DNA from: Triplophysa rosa
Lineage: Eukaryota; Chordata; Actinopteri; Cypriniformes; Nemacheilidae
Direction: 5' to 3'
Assembly (NCBI RefSeq): GCF_024868665.1
Contig: NC_079891.1
Location: 15,617,396 to 15,681,395 of the forward strand
Length of the DNA: 64,000 nt
A program made the translations under genes and the position numbers. Of the stretch, positions 36,201 through 48,200 are shown one piece after another. The notes beneath the pieces were generated by a model. That model saw only the letters and a program-made list of their open reading frames with translations. It ran no database searches and had not been told where the DNA came from. The number at the start of each line of letters is the position of its first letter. Positions within the stretch are counted from its first letter, which is position 1.

Positions 36201-39200
36201 AACGTTGATTATATTTTAATGCTTTAATAAACGCGGCCATAAGCTACATGCTTTGCGCTGTAAATACGCCGCTTGAGCATTCAGTGTCCAAGCACAATAA
36301 ACGTGTGAACTATATAAGTAATTGTAAATTACTGGATTATATTTTAATGCTTTAATAAACGCGGCCATAAGATACATGCTTTGCGCTGTAAATACGCCGC
36401 TTGAGCATTCAGTGTCCAAGCACAATAAACGTGTGAACTATATAAGTAATTGTAAGTTACTGGAATAAACTTTTTTAATGCATGGCAACAGCAAGTGGCT
36501 TTGTGTGACCCTCCAACCCAAAGTTTGAGATCCTTTGATATGACCATACTGCCAGTTAGTGTAGCTGGTTGATACATTTGGGCATGAGATTGCGGGTTCT
36601 CACACTCATTTCAAAATTAAATAATATCGATGGTTGGATTTAGTTTGCAATTTGGTTTATTTTTATCCTATGAGTCCTAATAAATGCAACTTCAACTATT
36701 TCTAAAGTGCTTATTTTATAAAGAAAGCCGCTACCTCACATAACGCAGTAAAGCAGTACTTGTATAGAGTGAATAATTGATTGTCGAACATCAATATTTA
36801 TTCAGCACATATTTATTAGCCCTGTTATATTTAACATTTTATTTTTGGATCACAGCACAGGATATTGGTAGTTGACGAATAAATTGGTTAGTTTTACATT
36901 ATTTTATATAATTAATATTTATGTTTATCATATAAAATAACATAACAGGGATTTTATCATATAAAATAGCATAAGAGAGATTTATCTTCGTTCTTGGGTT
37001 TTTTCCTACATTTTTGCTGTCACACCATAGGACAAATTTACATATTAATCATTTAATAATTATCGATTTAATCATTAAATTAAGCGTATCATTGCCATGT
37101 TTTAATAAAATAAGTATAACAGCCAACAGAAAAGAGTAGCAAAGATAAAATATCAGTAGGGTCTGCATTGCTGGATGTGACTCTTATTTTGACAACGGAG
37201 CCGCTAAGGTTTACGCGTCTACACGCAATTACGCGTCCACGCGTATAACGTCTGTACACGTTACGTCTAAAGACATTTTTGATAAAACGGCCTTCCATAA
37301 TCGGCTTGGAATCGGCGAGACGTGAGACTGACCGGCCGGTCACCGGTCGGGCCGATCATACGAAAAACCGGCCGATTTCGGTCTCTGGCCGGTCAATCGG
37401 TGCACCTCTATTTAATTCCCCTCACCTGCCCATTGTAATTACCCCTCGTTAGTTTTCCCTATTTAATGCCCTTGTGTTTGCTGTCCTGTGCTGGTTAGTT
37501 CTAGTTATCCCACCACATCATGTTGCCCTGTTCCTGGCCGGCTAGTCTAAGGAAGTGTGTACGTTTCATTCAAGTTGTTTTTGGTTTCTCGTGTTTTAGT
37601 GGGAAGTGTTTTGTTTAAGAGTTTTTTTGTCATTCCTTAACTTGTTATTATTTTCCTGTTTTGCCCCATCATGGGTTTCTCTGTTATATAATAAAAGTCT
37701 TTGTTTCATTTGCTGTCTGCATCTGGGTTCTCTGTCAGTACAATGACACTATAGCTCTCAAAATGATTCAATGAAGCAGTGTTTGGATTTTACATAGCTG
37801 TGAGCTTGTTGACATCAACTCCTTTTGCATATTAAGCTTTAGCTTATCAGAGAGGAGACCAACTCTCTCTTCCATTCTCTGTCTTTCACTCTCTGATACT
37901 TGCTAATGCATACGCTCTCCTTGCAATCATCTTTACCAATTCCAAATGTTATGAACAAATTCTGGTTGAACATAATAGTAAGTGGAGAAGTAAAAGACAA
38001 TATAATGCTTGTTGGATGTTGAAAAATGCTCATGGGTCAATGACGTGATGCTAATGTTTTTGTGTCCCTGTGAGTTAATTACATTTAAAAGCGTTAAAAT
38101 TTCAAAATAAATTTGCAAATTGCTTGCATACATTCTCTTTTCTGAGGAACAAGACTGGAATTCTGGTTTTAATTCATTTTGAGAGAATAATTGGTCAGTG
38201 ATTGCAGAAATGTCTATGTGGTGTAACCCTAAAAACGATGAAATTCTCAATAAAACACCATATTAGATAGCTTGGCATAATCTAACATTTGTCCTATTTA
38301 ATAGTAAATAAAAGTAAATCGAACACCATTGTTCTAAATATAATTAATTTGGGAAATCATGTGAGTCAAGTCAAATTCATGAAATGTTAAGGTGGAGTAA
38401 CCACCATTTAAGGAGCGATTTTGTTATTATTATGCAAGAAGACATGTGACGGGAAATTAAATCACAGAGAAGAACACCTGGTGACACTAACTGCTGCATG
38501 CAAAGGTTCGAAACTCTTTTTTAAAAGGTGAGATAATTTGACATTTTTAGGGTGTAAGGTATTCTTAGGTATGCATGTCAAATGGTATGTCCCCAGAAAT
38601 ACATTGATATTTCATCATTATTCTGTAAATGAGTGTTAACTTTAAAAACGGCATTTGAAATATTCCCTCAAAACCTCAAATAATTTAAACAGTTACACCA
38701 TTGGACTTCTAAAACAAACCTTTTTGTTAGGGGCCAATTTAGTCAAATATCACTAATTTATGATGCTTATTAAAGATGTGATATAAACTAAATTACTATT
38801 TGGAACTATTTTCAAGTGTTCAGTGTTATATTCTTTTGAGAAAGTGGTGCTTTATCCACAACTTCAGAATTAAAGCTCTGAAAGTCCAATATAAATTATG
38901 ATCAATGAGATAATTATGTTCCTTAACATTAGTAGAAATATTATGCTTTAATGCATATTTCTATTCCATTCATTTAAAATTTCAAGCAATATGTAATATA
39001 ATATCATATAACGTAATATATACATATATGATTTAATAATGTAGCAGAATGAAGTGGGTGTCTACATTTGAACATAAATTCAGTACTAGAAGAAATTATT
39101 ACATTTCTGATATTAATAATTAATACGATATAAGACAATGCACATGTGCCGGGTCCTCTCATGGACGGGCGTTGGAGACTGGTGCAGAAGTTGTCAGGAA

Positions 39201-42200
39201 ATTGTTGAATAAAGTGGTTGCTTTTGTTTTATTGTGCACCAAAAATATTCTTCTCACTTCATAAAATGATGGTTGAACCACTTTAGTCACATGGTCATGG
39301 TTGAACCACATTTTAGTCAGTATTTTAATGATGTCTTTAAACTTAACTTTCTGCGCTTTGAGTGTCTGTTGCATTGCTGTTTATGTGGGGAGTCAGAAAT
39401 CTCTCTGATCTCATCAAACCTATCTGAATTTGTGTTCTGAAGATGAACAAAGTTTTTACGGTTGTGAAAACTTGAGGATTAGTAATTCATGACAGAATTT
39501 TTATTCTAACCCTGGCCTGAACTAACCCTTTAACTATAGTTACACTACGAGACATGATGATTTCTTGTTATCAGATGTTTTTTCAGCATTGAGAAAAATA
39601 AAACCACTTCAGCTGAACTTGTTGACCGTCATGCTTGATTTTCAGTGGTAATGTATTCAACAAACAATGGCCTTTGGCTGTAGAAGCAAGATGATCAAGT
39701 GGTGTAACTGGTTTGTGTCAATTGGTGTAATATTTTTCATAAAAATATAATAATATACTGGGAAAATTATGTGTAATAAAAGAGAAGCATCTAGTTTAGT
39801 GTATTAATATGGTTTTTAGCCATTTTTACATGATTTGTCCAAGATTATTTAGAAAACAAAGGTGTTTTCAGCATACAGTATGTCCCAATAAATGTTGCAA
39901 AAAAAACCATAAAAATTTATATTTATAGATAACTGATATAAAATATATTTTCGTGTGATATTTTAAAATAAATAATTAATTTTTACATTCCATCTAGGTG
40001 GATAAAATGTTTAATATTTCTCATTCTTTGCCAGTTACACCATTTGATATTTTGTCTTAACTTTTTTTTTAAATGGTGCAAATGTTATTTGTAATCTAAT
40101 TATAATTATAATTATTATTAATAATTATAACAATTATCAATTTGTAAACCGTAGTGAATCTCATGTTTGGCCATTTGTGATTTCGTTGCGGAGATAAAGG
40201 ATGGGATCGGGGGGTTTCGGCAGTTTTACATCATTTTTTGTTATTTTCCTATGGCATCTGATAGTGGTTGGACCCGGAAACGGTATACGTTCATTATGGT
40301 GTGTGACCTCAGGCTTAACAAGCGGATTGGATGCCAGGCTTATTAATATACGAATCAGCATTCATGAGGTGCTTTGCATTGACTATTTATGGGTAAAAAT
40401 GGGCGTGTACAGGGCTGGATATGAAGCTGGTTCACGTAGGCACAGTTGCAGGTGATCTGTGATTTATAAAGCGAATGTTGCATACAGGTGTGCGTAAGCA
40501 TGGTTTTATAAGTCTGAATATTTTTTGGCGTACGCTATTTTTGGCTTTCGGGCGCACATACACTTTTAGTAAGGATCCTACTCACAGTTTTATAAATGAG
40601 ACCCCTGCACTTTAATAAACATGTTAATGAAGAGCTCCTTCACTAGTCACACTGTGTTTGTGCATTCATTAGTGAGTCTATAGTGTATTGGGAAAAGGAT
40701 GAGAAAAGGCTTAACTTCTGTGTTAGAAACTTTGCTTTGCCACCAAAAAGAACATTTAGCATCAATTACATGGTTGAAAACCACAAAGTGTGTTTCTGTT
40801 ACTGTAAATAACCTCTTCGGAATGAGTGAATGTTTGGAAAGCATCTTATTTAGCCATTATGCACAGCAACTGTGAGTGTACAAACCAGCCTGATGTCGAT
40901 TCTACAGGGGGTCTTTCTGCTGTGCTCATACACGCGCTGTGCCGTAATCTTAATGAGGCACAACAGCTCTGTTTCACACAGTCTGATGGAGTATTCAACA
41001 GAGCAGCATGAGAGAGAGGGAGTTTATGTGGGATAGTTTGGTTACTATGATTACAGTAATAAACTGTTGGTCTCTGTGAGTGCTGTTGATTTGTAGAGTC
41101 ATAAGTTCAAGTTTTAACATTTGTTGGTTGTGTAGCACTGCAGTCAACAGCCTGTGTGTATGGACTTGTGAGGGCTAAATACCATAATGTTTATAATGCT
41201 CTGACAAATGTAGCGCAACATGTAAAAAACTGGTTTGTTAGGACATTTGAAGTGGATTTGAATAGCTTTGAAATCAACCAAAATGTGTTGCTTTATTGAA
41301 TATCATTTGTGAAATGTCTGTGTAGGGTTTGGGTATCATAGGATAAAAACCATTGTATATCAGGTCTGGGAATTGGATCAGTTTATAGGCAGTAGTCCTT
41401 TAGTGATGTTTAAAAGATGCTATGATTTACTTTCTATTTCTATGGTGGCAGCAATCTCTTTCCTATGATCTCGTAGACGCAAAAATCCACCTTTATGTAC
41501 CAAAGGCTCTACACATAAAGAAAGTTAGTGTACCAGAAACATAGGTGATGATGTAATCATATATCTCCGACCGCGCGTCACTAGTATTCATCTAATGGCT
41601 GGAATACAAAAGACTTTTAAAATCTGAACAGATTTTTAAAAACTAGACATCGTAAACGTGCAGACTTTTTGAAAGTTTCAGATAGAAACACACTAACTGA
41701 TCAAATCTGCAGACTGGCACAGACTTTCTGCAACAAGTCCACACTGAAAATCTGGGCAAAATCTGAGCAAAAGTCTTGTAGTGTAGTTTAGCCTTAAGTC
41801 AAAACAGTGTGACAGACATTTAAAGCCGAGTTTTGTAACATTTTTTTATTCGGGAGAAGAGCAGACGGCATATATCAGGGAAGATTTTCCTTGATATTTG
41901 GAAATAAAAGAGTTAGATGAGCTATTGTGACATACAGAATATAACATTTGCGCAGAGCACGACAGCACGACAGAGCATATTAAGTAGGGATGCACCGAAA
42001 TGAAAGTTCTTGGCCGAAGTCGAATAAAAATGAAACACTTGGCCGAAGGCCGAATACGGCTTTGCGCATTTCTACTATTTATTTAGCCAATTTTTTCTCT
42101 ATTGCATAAACTTAATGGTCAAAATGTGCTTTTTATATTTTGTCTTGCTTTTCAATATAATACAATATAACTTAAAATAAAATTGAACAGAACAAGTAGG

Positions 42201-45200
42201 CTAAATTAAAACAAAAAATTGAGCCCCCTCTCCCTTCTTGAATAGCATATATTAGGCCTATGACTGACTGCTGAAAGAATGTACCATACTCTGTACTCCT
42301 ACAACAAAACACTTCATTAAAAAGTATTATAAGCTAAGAATATGAATAAACAAAAACTGTTGGAATATTATAGGCTACACTGCGAAATGATTTAAAGAAA
42401 AAAATAGTACTCCAGTCTAGGGTTGCACGGTGTACCGGTGCTACGGTAGCATCGCGATGCTAAAGCTTCAAAATACCCGCGATGCCTCTCTATTTTTGAA
42501 AAGGTAGTATCGTAGTACCGTAGGTAATGTTGCATATGCGCATTAATATTTATTTGAACACTTACATCTGCCTTTTTGCGGTGTTTATCTCCAATGTGTT
42601 TTGAATGTCTTGGACGAGTTAATGATTCAAATTGGCGATTTGAACGAGTTGGTTAAATGATTCACTAACTCAGTGGAAAATTGACGCCACCTACTGGCCG
42701 TCTTAGTTCTGCATTTAAAGTAAGCCTAATATTTCCCTTTATAAAGACTGCTATATCAATTAAATTTGTCCCACATTTGAATTAGTTCCTACGTGAAAAA
42801 TGATCTAGTGTACTACTAAACTACTAAGTGTAAACTACTAAAACTCATAGATACTAGTGTTTTTGAGTCTTATCATAGTAAATATTTAAATATACTACAA
42901 TATTTATAGTATTTACAAATTACTAAATGTAAATGTATTTGCTACAATTTATCCAATTACTACAGTTAATACAACAACATATTCTAGTGCAAAGTATAAT
43001 ACAGTTTACTAAATAGTAAATACAGAATGTTTAATCTAAATCTGTGTTTTTTGTATAGATTTGAATTATATGGCACAGCATCGTGATACTACTTGGTAGA
43101 CAAGTATCTTGGTCGAGATACTTCAGCTGGTATAGTATCGTAAGACATGTTTATGGTACCGTGACAACCCTACTCCAGTCTGAAGTACATGTTACCGACC
43201 GGTAAAGGTCCTCAAGTTCCATGCTGTGTCTTTCTCTGACACGTTTTCTGTGTTAATAAAGCGCACATGCTCACCTCTCTCTCTCTCGCTCTCTCTCTCT
43301 CCACTGGTTGCTGCTTAATCATATCACACGTCATGCTATTTTTGCTATTTTCGGTTGCCGAACATTCGGTGCATCCCTAATATTAAGATATGACTGTGCA
43401 TGTTTATCAGCACCTTTTTAATATTCATTAATTCATTCAATATTCATTAACTTATCCAACCATAACAGAGGTCATTTACATAAAGGAATCTCAAAGGTAC
43501 AACTGTGAGGCTCCACGAGCTGACGGAAGGACGATGCCACACTGGTGACTGAAGGAGACTGGTGAGAGTTTATTGCAGGGAGGAACAGGTGAACAGGAGA
43601 CAGGTAAACAAATCCAAAACAACGGGTAACATCCACGGGTACATAAATCCACAAACAACGGGTCACATCCACGGGTAACTAATAGAAGGTCAGCGCTAGA
43701 CCAGAACATACTACAACTATAATACATCTATTTTACATCTAGACCTGACGAAGAACAGAACAAAACACAAGGAATATAAAGAGTCCAGGAAATGAGATCA
43801 GGTGTGGCTGCAATCATGAGTCTCAGGTGTAGGTGTAATCAAAGATGGTGACAACTGTTGTTTAGGATTATGGGGAGTGTAGTCCGAGACTGTTAAAGGT
43901 GCAGTGAATAAGAGTCCATGGAGTGAAAACACGGGGAAAGCTGGCAGGGGAACACAAGGGGGCAGACAGGACCGTTACAACAGCGGCCTGAACAGACTTT
44001 TAAATTCCAACCTTCAGATGTGTTGGAAAGTTCAAGTGGCCTTGAACCAAATTAAAAATGTACAAGTCCATTTTAATTTGAAATTTGCATATGTTTCAGT
44101 TCTGAGAGTTTATAATGTAGCTCATTAGATTTACACCACCATTCCATTCTTGTTGTAAACCTGATCATCATACTGGTTGTCCAAGGTCACTGCACTTTTC
44201 ATGCTTCTCTATACTTAGACCGACCAGAGGCCCTTACCCGTTAATTAACACGCTTGAGCTGATTAGAGACCAGTCCCACACTCAACCTCCAGCAGCATCG
44301 GAGCCTGGGATTAACAGCCATAAGGGAATACAGATCAGCCAGAGTGTGTCACTAAGGCAACCAGACCCCCCATCACCTTGTACCTTCACTAACCCAGAAA
44401 CTGAGCCTGTAAGGGGTTTAGCAGGGCCACAGTCGGGACATTACATGGCGATAGATAGTCAGGTGTGTCAGGCTTGAGGCGAACATGCAGTGTTTGGGTA
44501 TAGAATGTGTCATGTTAGAATGCAACTGATGAGCAACTGACAGATAAGAAGCGGAGATTTTTTCCCCCTTTTTTTGAGTTTCTAAACAAACATTGACTGG
44601 TAGGAAATTATTTTTATTTGTGTCAGTGTTGTTCTTACAGGAGACTATACTGTACGTCTGGTTCCTGAAATATCTTTTGACATTTAAGCAGCAATAAAAT
44701 TATGTTTGTTCTAATCAAACTCTATAAACTCATTAAACAGCAAGCTACTTTTATTATACATACACCAATTACATAAGGCAATTGTTGTCATACAATTAAA
44801 TTAAAACATGCTTTTGCTCGTCCAAATTTGAGTAAATCCTGTGTACATTATTGATTTATCCCACGTTCTTCATGAGAGAACGTAAATCAGGTTGTGATTC
44901 TTATCTCTGTAGATTTGCATAAGCAGGTGAAGTAAGGTTACCTCAAACACCACAAAAGAAAGCTGGCGGAACAGATGTCTGCTTTAGATCACATAAACTC
45001 AATCTTAGCGGTCCTGTGTACATTTAGACTTAAGAATGTAATAATACAAATACATATTATTGGTAAGCAAAAAGGTACTCGTGACTTTGCTGTATCGTGA
45101 TTTATTCATGATTAAACAGTTACCACCCAATACAAATATTAAAGCCAAAAAATGTGTATCAATGCAATGTTCATGAAAAAAATTCAGCAAAACCCTTCCT

Positions 45201-48200
45201 TCCGCTGGGAAGATAGTCCCTGACCGACTGTGTTTTGTATAACATGAATAAAAACACAGCTATTGTCAGAAACAAGGAATGTAACTAATCATTTTGTAAA
45301 AAAAATACAGTAATGTTATGATGTAAACCTAGTCATATAAGTTGTTACATGTTTAAAAAGTTCACTATGATGTAGACACAAAGAAATAACAAAAAATGAA
45401 ATAGAATGGGGTGTATCCAAATAATAACATCTATGCATAAAAGCTCCTGAGATGTTAAATGAGGTGTTCCACTCCCACTCTAACCAGATGAGCCAGTGTT
45501 GATCTCCATAGTCTTTACTCTCCTCATGGAGTGAGTAATGGCCATACCTCAATCACACACAAACAGCTTTCCTTGCACTGTTTGCCAGATAAATACATTT
45601 TCTATCACAGAGGTAGGCTGCGCAATGTGCAGTGTTCAAAGCGTTCACATGAATGTACACACCCTGTTTGGGTCCAAGCCTATCCAACATAGACACCCCG
45701 TTTTCCCATACACACACCCTTTTTTAGCTGTCCAAAACCAGCTGCGTTGGAAGCCTTCGCGCCTTTGTGTGGGAACAGCTGGCTGGAGAGCCACAGTCAC
45801 ACACTATGCGTTTTAGAAGACCCTCACACACATACACAACAATATCTCAAATGGCCCATTGTGTGCTAATAATGAGCCCTGTGTACTTCTGTGCATCTTA
45901 AACAGGATTCCATTTTGGCCTACGCAGTGCTAACGGCAGAATGTGCGTGTGTGGAACACGTCTCGCTTGTTGAAGCCGTTTTTCCATAGATTCACTTCCA
46001 GCGTTTCTTGTGTATTTGGGAGACGTTCTAACAGAGTTGTCAAAGTTGACAGTCAACAGAACCATGAAATAAAAAAAATCTACAAAGTACTTTTTTGTCA
46101 TTTATGCACCCTCATGTCATTTAAAACCTGTAAATGATTCTGTCATCTGTGTAACACAAAAAAGAAGATATTTTGAGAAATGCCTCAAAATGCCTTTGAG
46201 ATCAATGGGGGATTAGTGTTGTTTGGTTTGCAACGTTCTTCAAAAAAATTATAATTTTGTTTTCTGCAGAAGAAAGACTCATAATGGTTTGGAATGACAT
46301 GAGGGTAAGTAAACGATGAAAGAATTTTATTTTTGGGTGAACTACCCCTTAAAGACCATCGCTTCCCTCAATCCTGTCTTGGTTGTCATAAAAACAAGAC
46401 AACTTATTTGTATTGTGTCAGTAGTTAGTATGTGTGTGTATTAGATATGTATTAGATACAAAACAAAAGTAAAAGTGGCATCTGCAAGCAAGTGAAGCTA
46501 GACTTTCTCTCAAAGACATTGTTGCATTTTATTTTAACCAACTGGTCTCAAGTCAAGGTCTTCATATTTTTACAGAATGTAAAGTTGGTTCCCCCCAAGT
46601 TCACAGAGGTTGTGCTAGGAGATGTAGTTAACACATTCAACAAAGTTTAGCAACCGAAAATACTTGATTTGAAATAGTAAAAAAGGTTTTATAATTTGAA
46701 ACCTAACAGCTTGAAGTCTGAAAAATGGACAGCAGTGGTCATGTGATGCTATCATAGCTAGCTAACGCTGTCCTTCGTAAACCTGATGTTAATTTGTCTA
46801 ATCGTTTATGTAACTGGATATCTCAGTTTACTCAAAAGGATTTGCCTTTTGCCCTGCAGTAGACTGAATCACCGAAACTTGACTCAGTCATCAGTGTCCT
46901 TTTTTGTTTTTTCCAAACCTTTATGGCTCCTCGCCAAGCTCGCTTCTCTACATCTGTGCCCATATTCATGGGAAAGTCCATTACTGTCCTCTTCGCCTGA
47001 TTGAGTCACAAGAACGAAAAGAGGAGCGCTGGGATTGGGCGGAACAGTCGGGGAAGGCGGGTGCATATTTGTGGTTGACTAATTTGAGGACGTCTGGCCT
47101 CGGTCAGTGAAATCCAGTGTGTTTGTGGGTGTGGTCAGAGATTCGGCCTTTTCAAGTGGTGCTGTGCCTTTGGGTTTCACTTACTGTAGTTTCAGTTTTT
47201 GGTTGAGAGTCGAAGTTCAGTAAAACCGAAAAGTACAGTAATTAATGTCAATTGCTGTTTTGCAGAGTGTTAGTGTAATTGACTGAAAGTACTTTGTTAC
47301 TGAATGTAGATATTTTCAGCCTGTTTCACTTTAAAAAGGTGTTGTTATTCTAAAGTTCTTCTGATGCTAATGCCAGTTTAAGCAGCTGTGAACAATAGCA
47401 ATGCTTTCTTTTTTATAGTTTGTTGTTTAGCGTAGTCCCCAATAATTCCTTCCAGTATTGTGTCACAGTTGTTGCTGTCAGTTGGAAAAGTGTCACTGCA
47501 ACAAAGTTTATCTAGACAGGAAAGGACCTCACAACGTCCTCTAGGAAGACCCTAAGGAAGATTCAGAATCATATTTTGTAATTATGTACAAAGAAATTGT
47601 TGTGGTGTACTGGTATTTAACAATGACATTAATAAACAATAATTAAAAATATTTAAATATAAATGTTAGTAAGGCAGAGAGTATATTTTTCTACAAAATA
47701 ATAAAAAAAACAATTTTAACTGTGTGACAAAGAAACACAAACTAATTGAAGAGAATATTTTGGTAAATTTCACAGTTTTTTTGTTATTATCTTGAAATAA
47801 ATGTAAAAAACAATTACCATAGTTGACTTACCACACGAAAATTTGACAAATCATGACACATTAATGAAACGAATTGCTTATATATTATGTGCAACAAGGT
47901 GAGTTTTTGTTCTCTCGTGTCTGAATTCTGACTGTCTGAGACATGAGGCCTTACTGTCTGACATCACTGCTAGTAATAGCATATGATGTGGAAGAGAGGT
48001 CGCATTTTAGGACTTAACCTCAGCGTGAGAAACAGAGCAGACAAAATAGAACAAAACAAACAAGTGCGTAGGAGCATTTACCCAGAAAGAGATGATGTAA
48101 TTTATTTGACATGAAAAATGCATGCATTTTAACTAAAAGTGGTCAATTGGTAATTGCAATGTGAACTAGCAGTAGGGGTAAAACCTAGAAACTCATTATT

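Larger units (their letters stand above)
32458..37410. mobile_element. hAT element inside the solo LTR
   Basis: Ends TAGAGATGCACCGATTG and, reverse-complemented, TAGAGGTGCACCGATTG; perfect 8-bp duplication TTTAATTC at 32450-32457 and 37411-37418. Without the two later insertions its own sequence is about 1.2 kb, rich in CCGATT blocks near the ends. No transposase frame remains. Confidence 0.9.
32300..37748 (+). mobile_element. Solo LTR (split by nested insertions)
   Basis: Starts TGTCATGATCCTGTG and ends GTACAATGACA, with a 5-bp target duplication CTATA at 32295-32299 and 37749-37753. Removing the hAT at 32458-37410 with one copy of its duplication leaves about 488 bases, ordinary LTR length. 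A polyadenylation signal (AATAAAA) lies at about 37690. TG...CA ends, 5-bp duplication and no internal coding region are the marks of a solo LTR, probably of a Gypsy-type retrotransposon. Confidence 0.82.

Noticed and set aside
33393..37299. One single large palindromic (foldback) transposon
   Set aside because: Two different 6-bp duplications (CAGCAG and ATCGGC) show two separate insertions into the same hAT.
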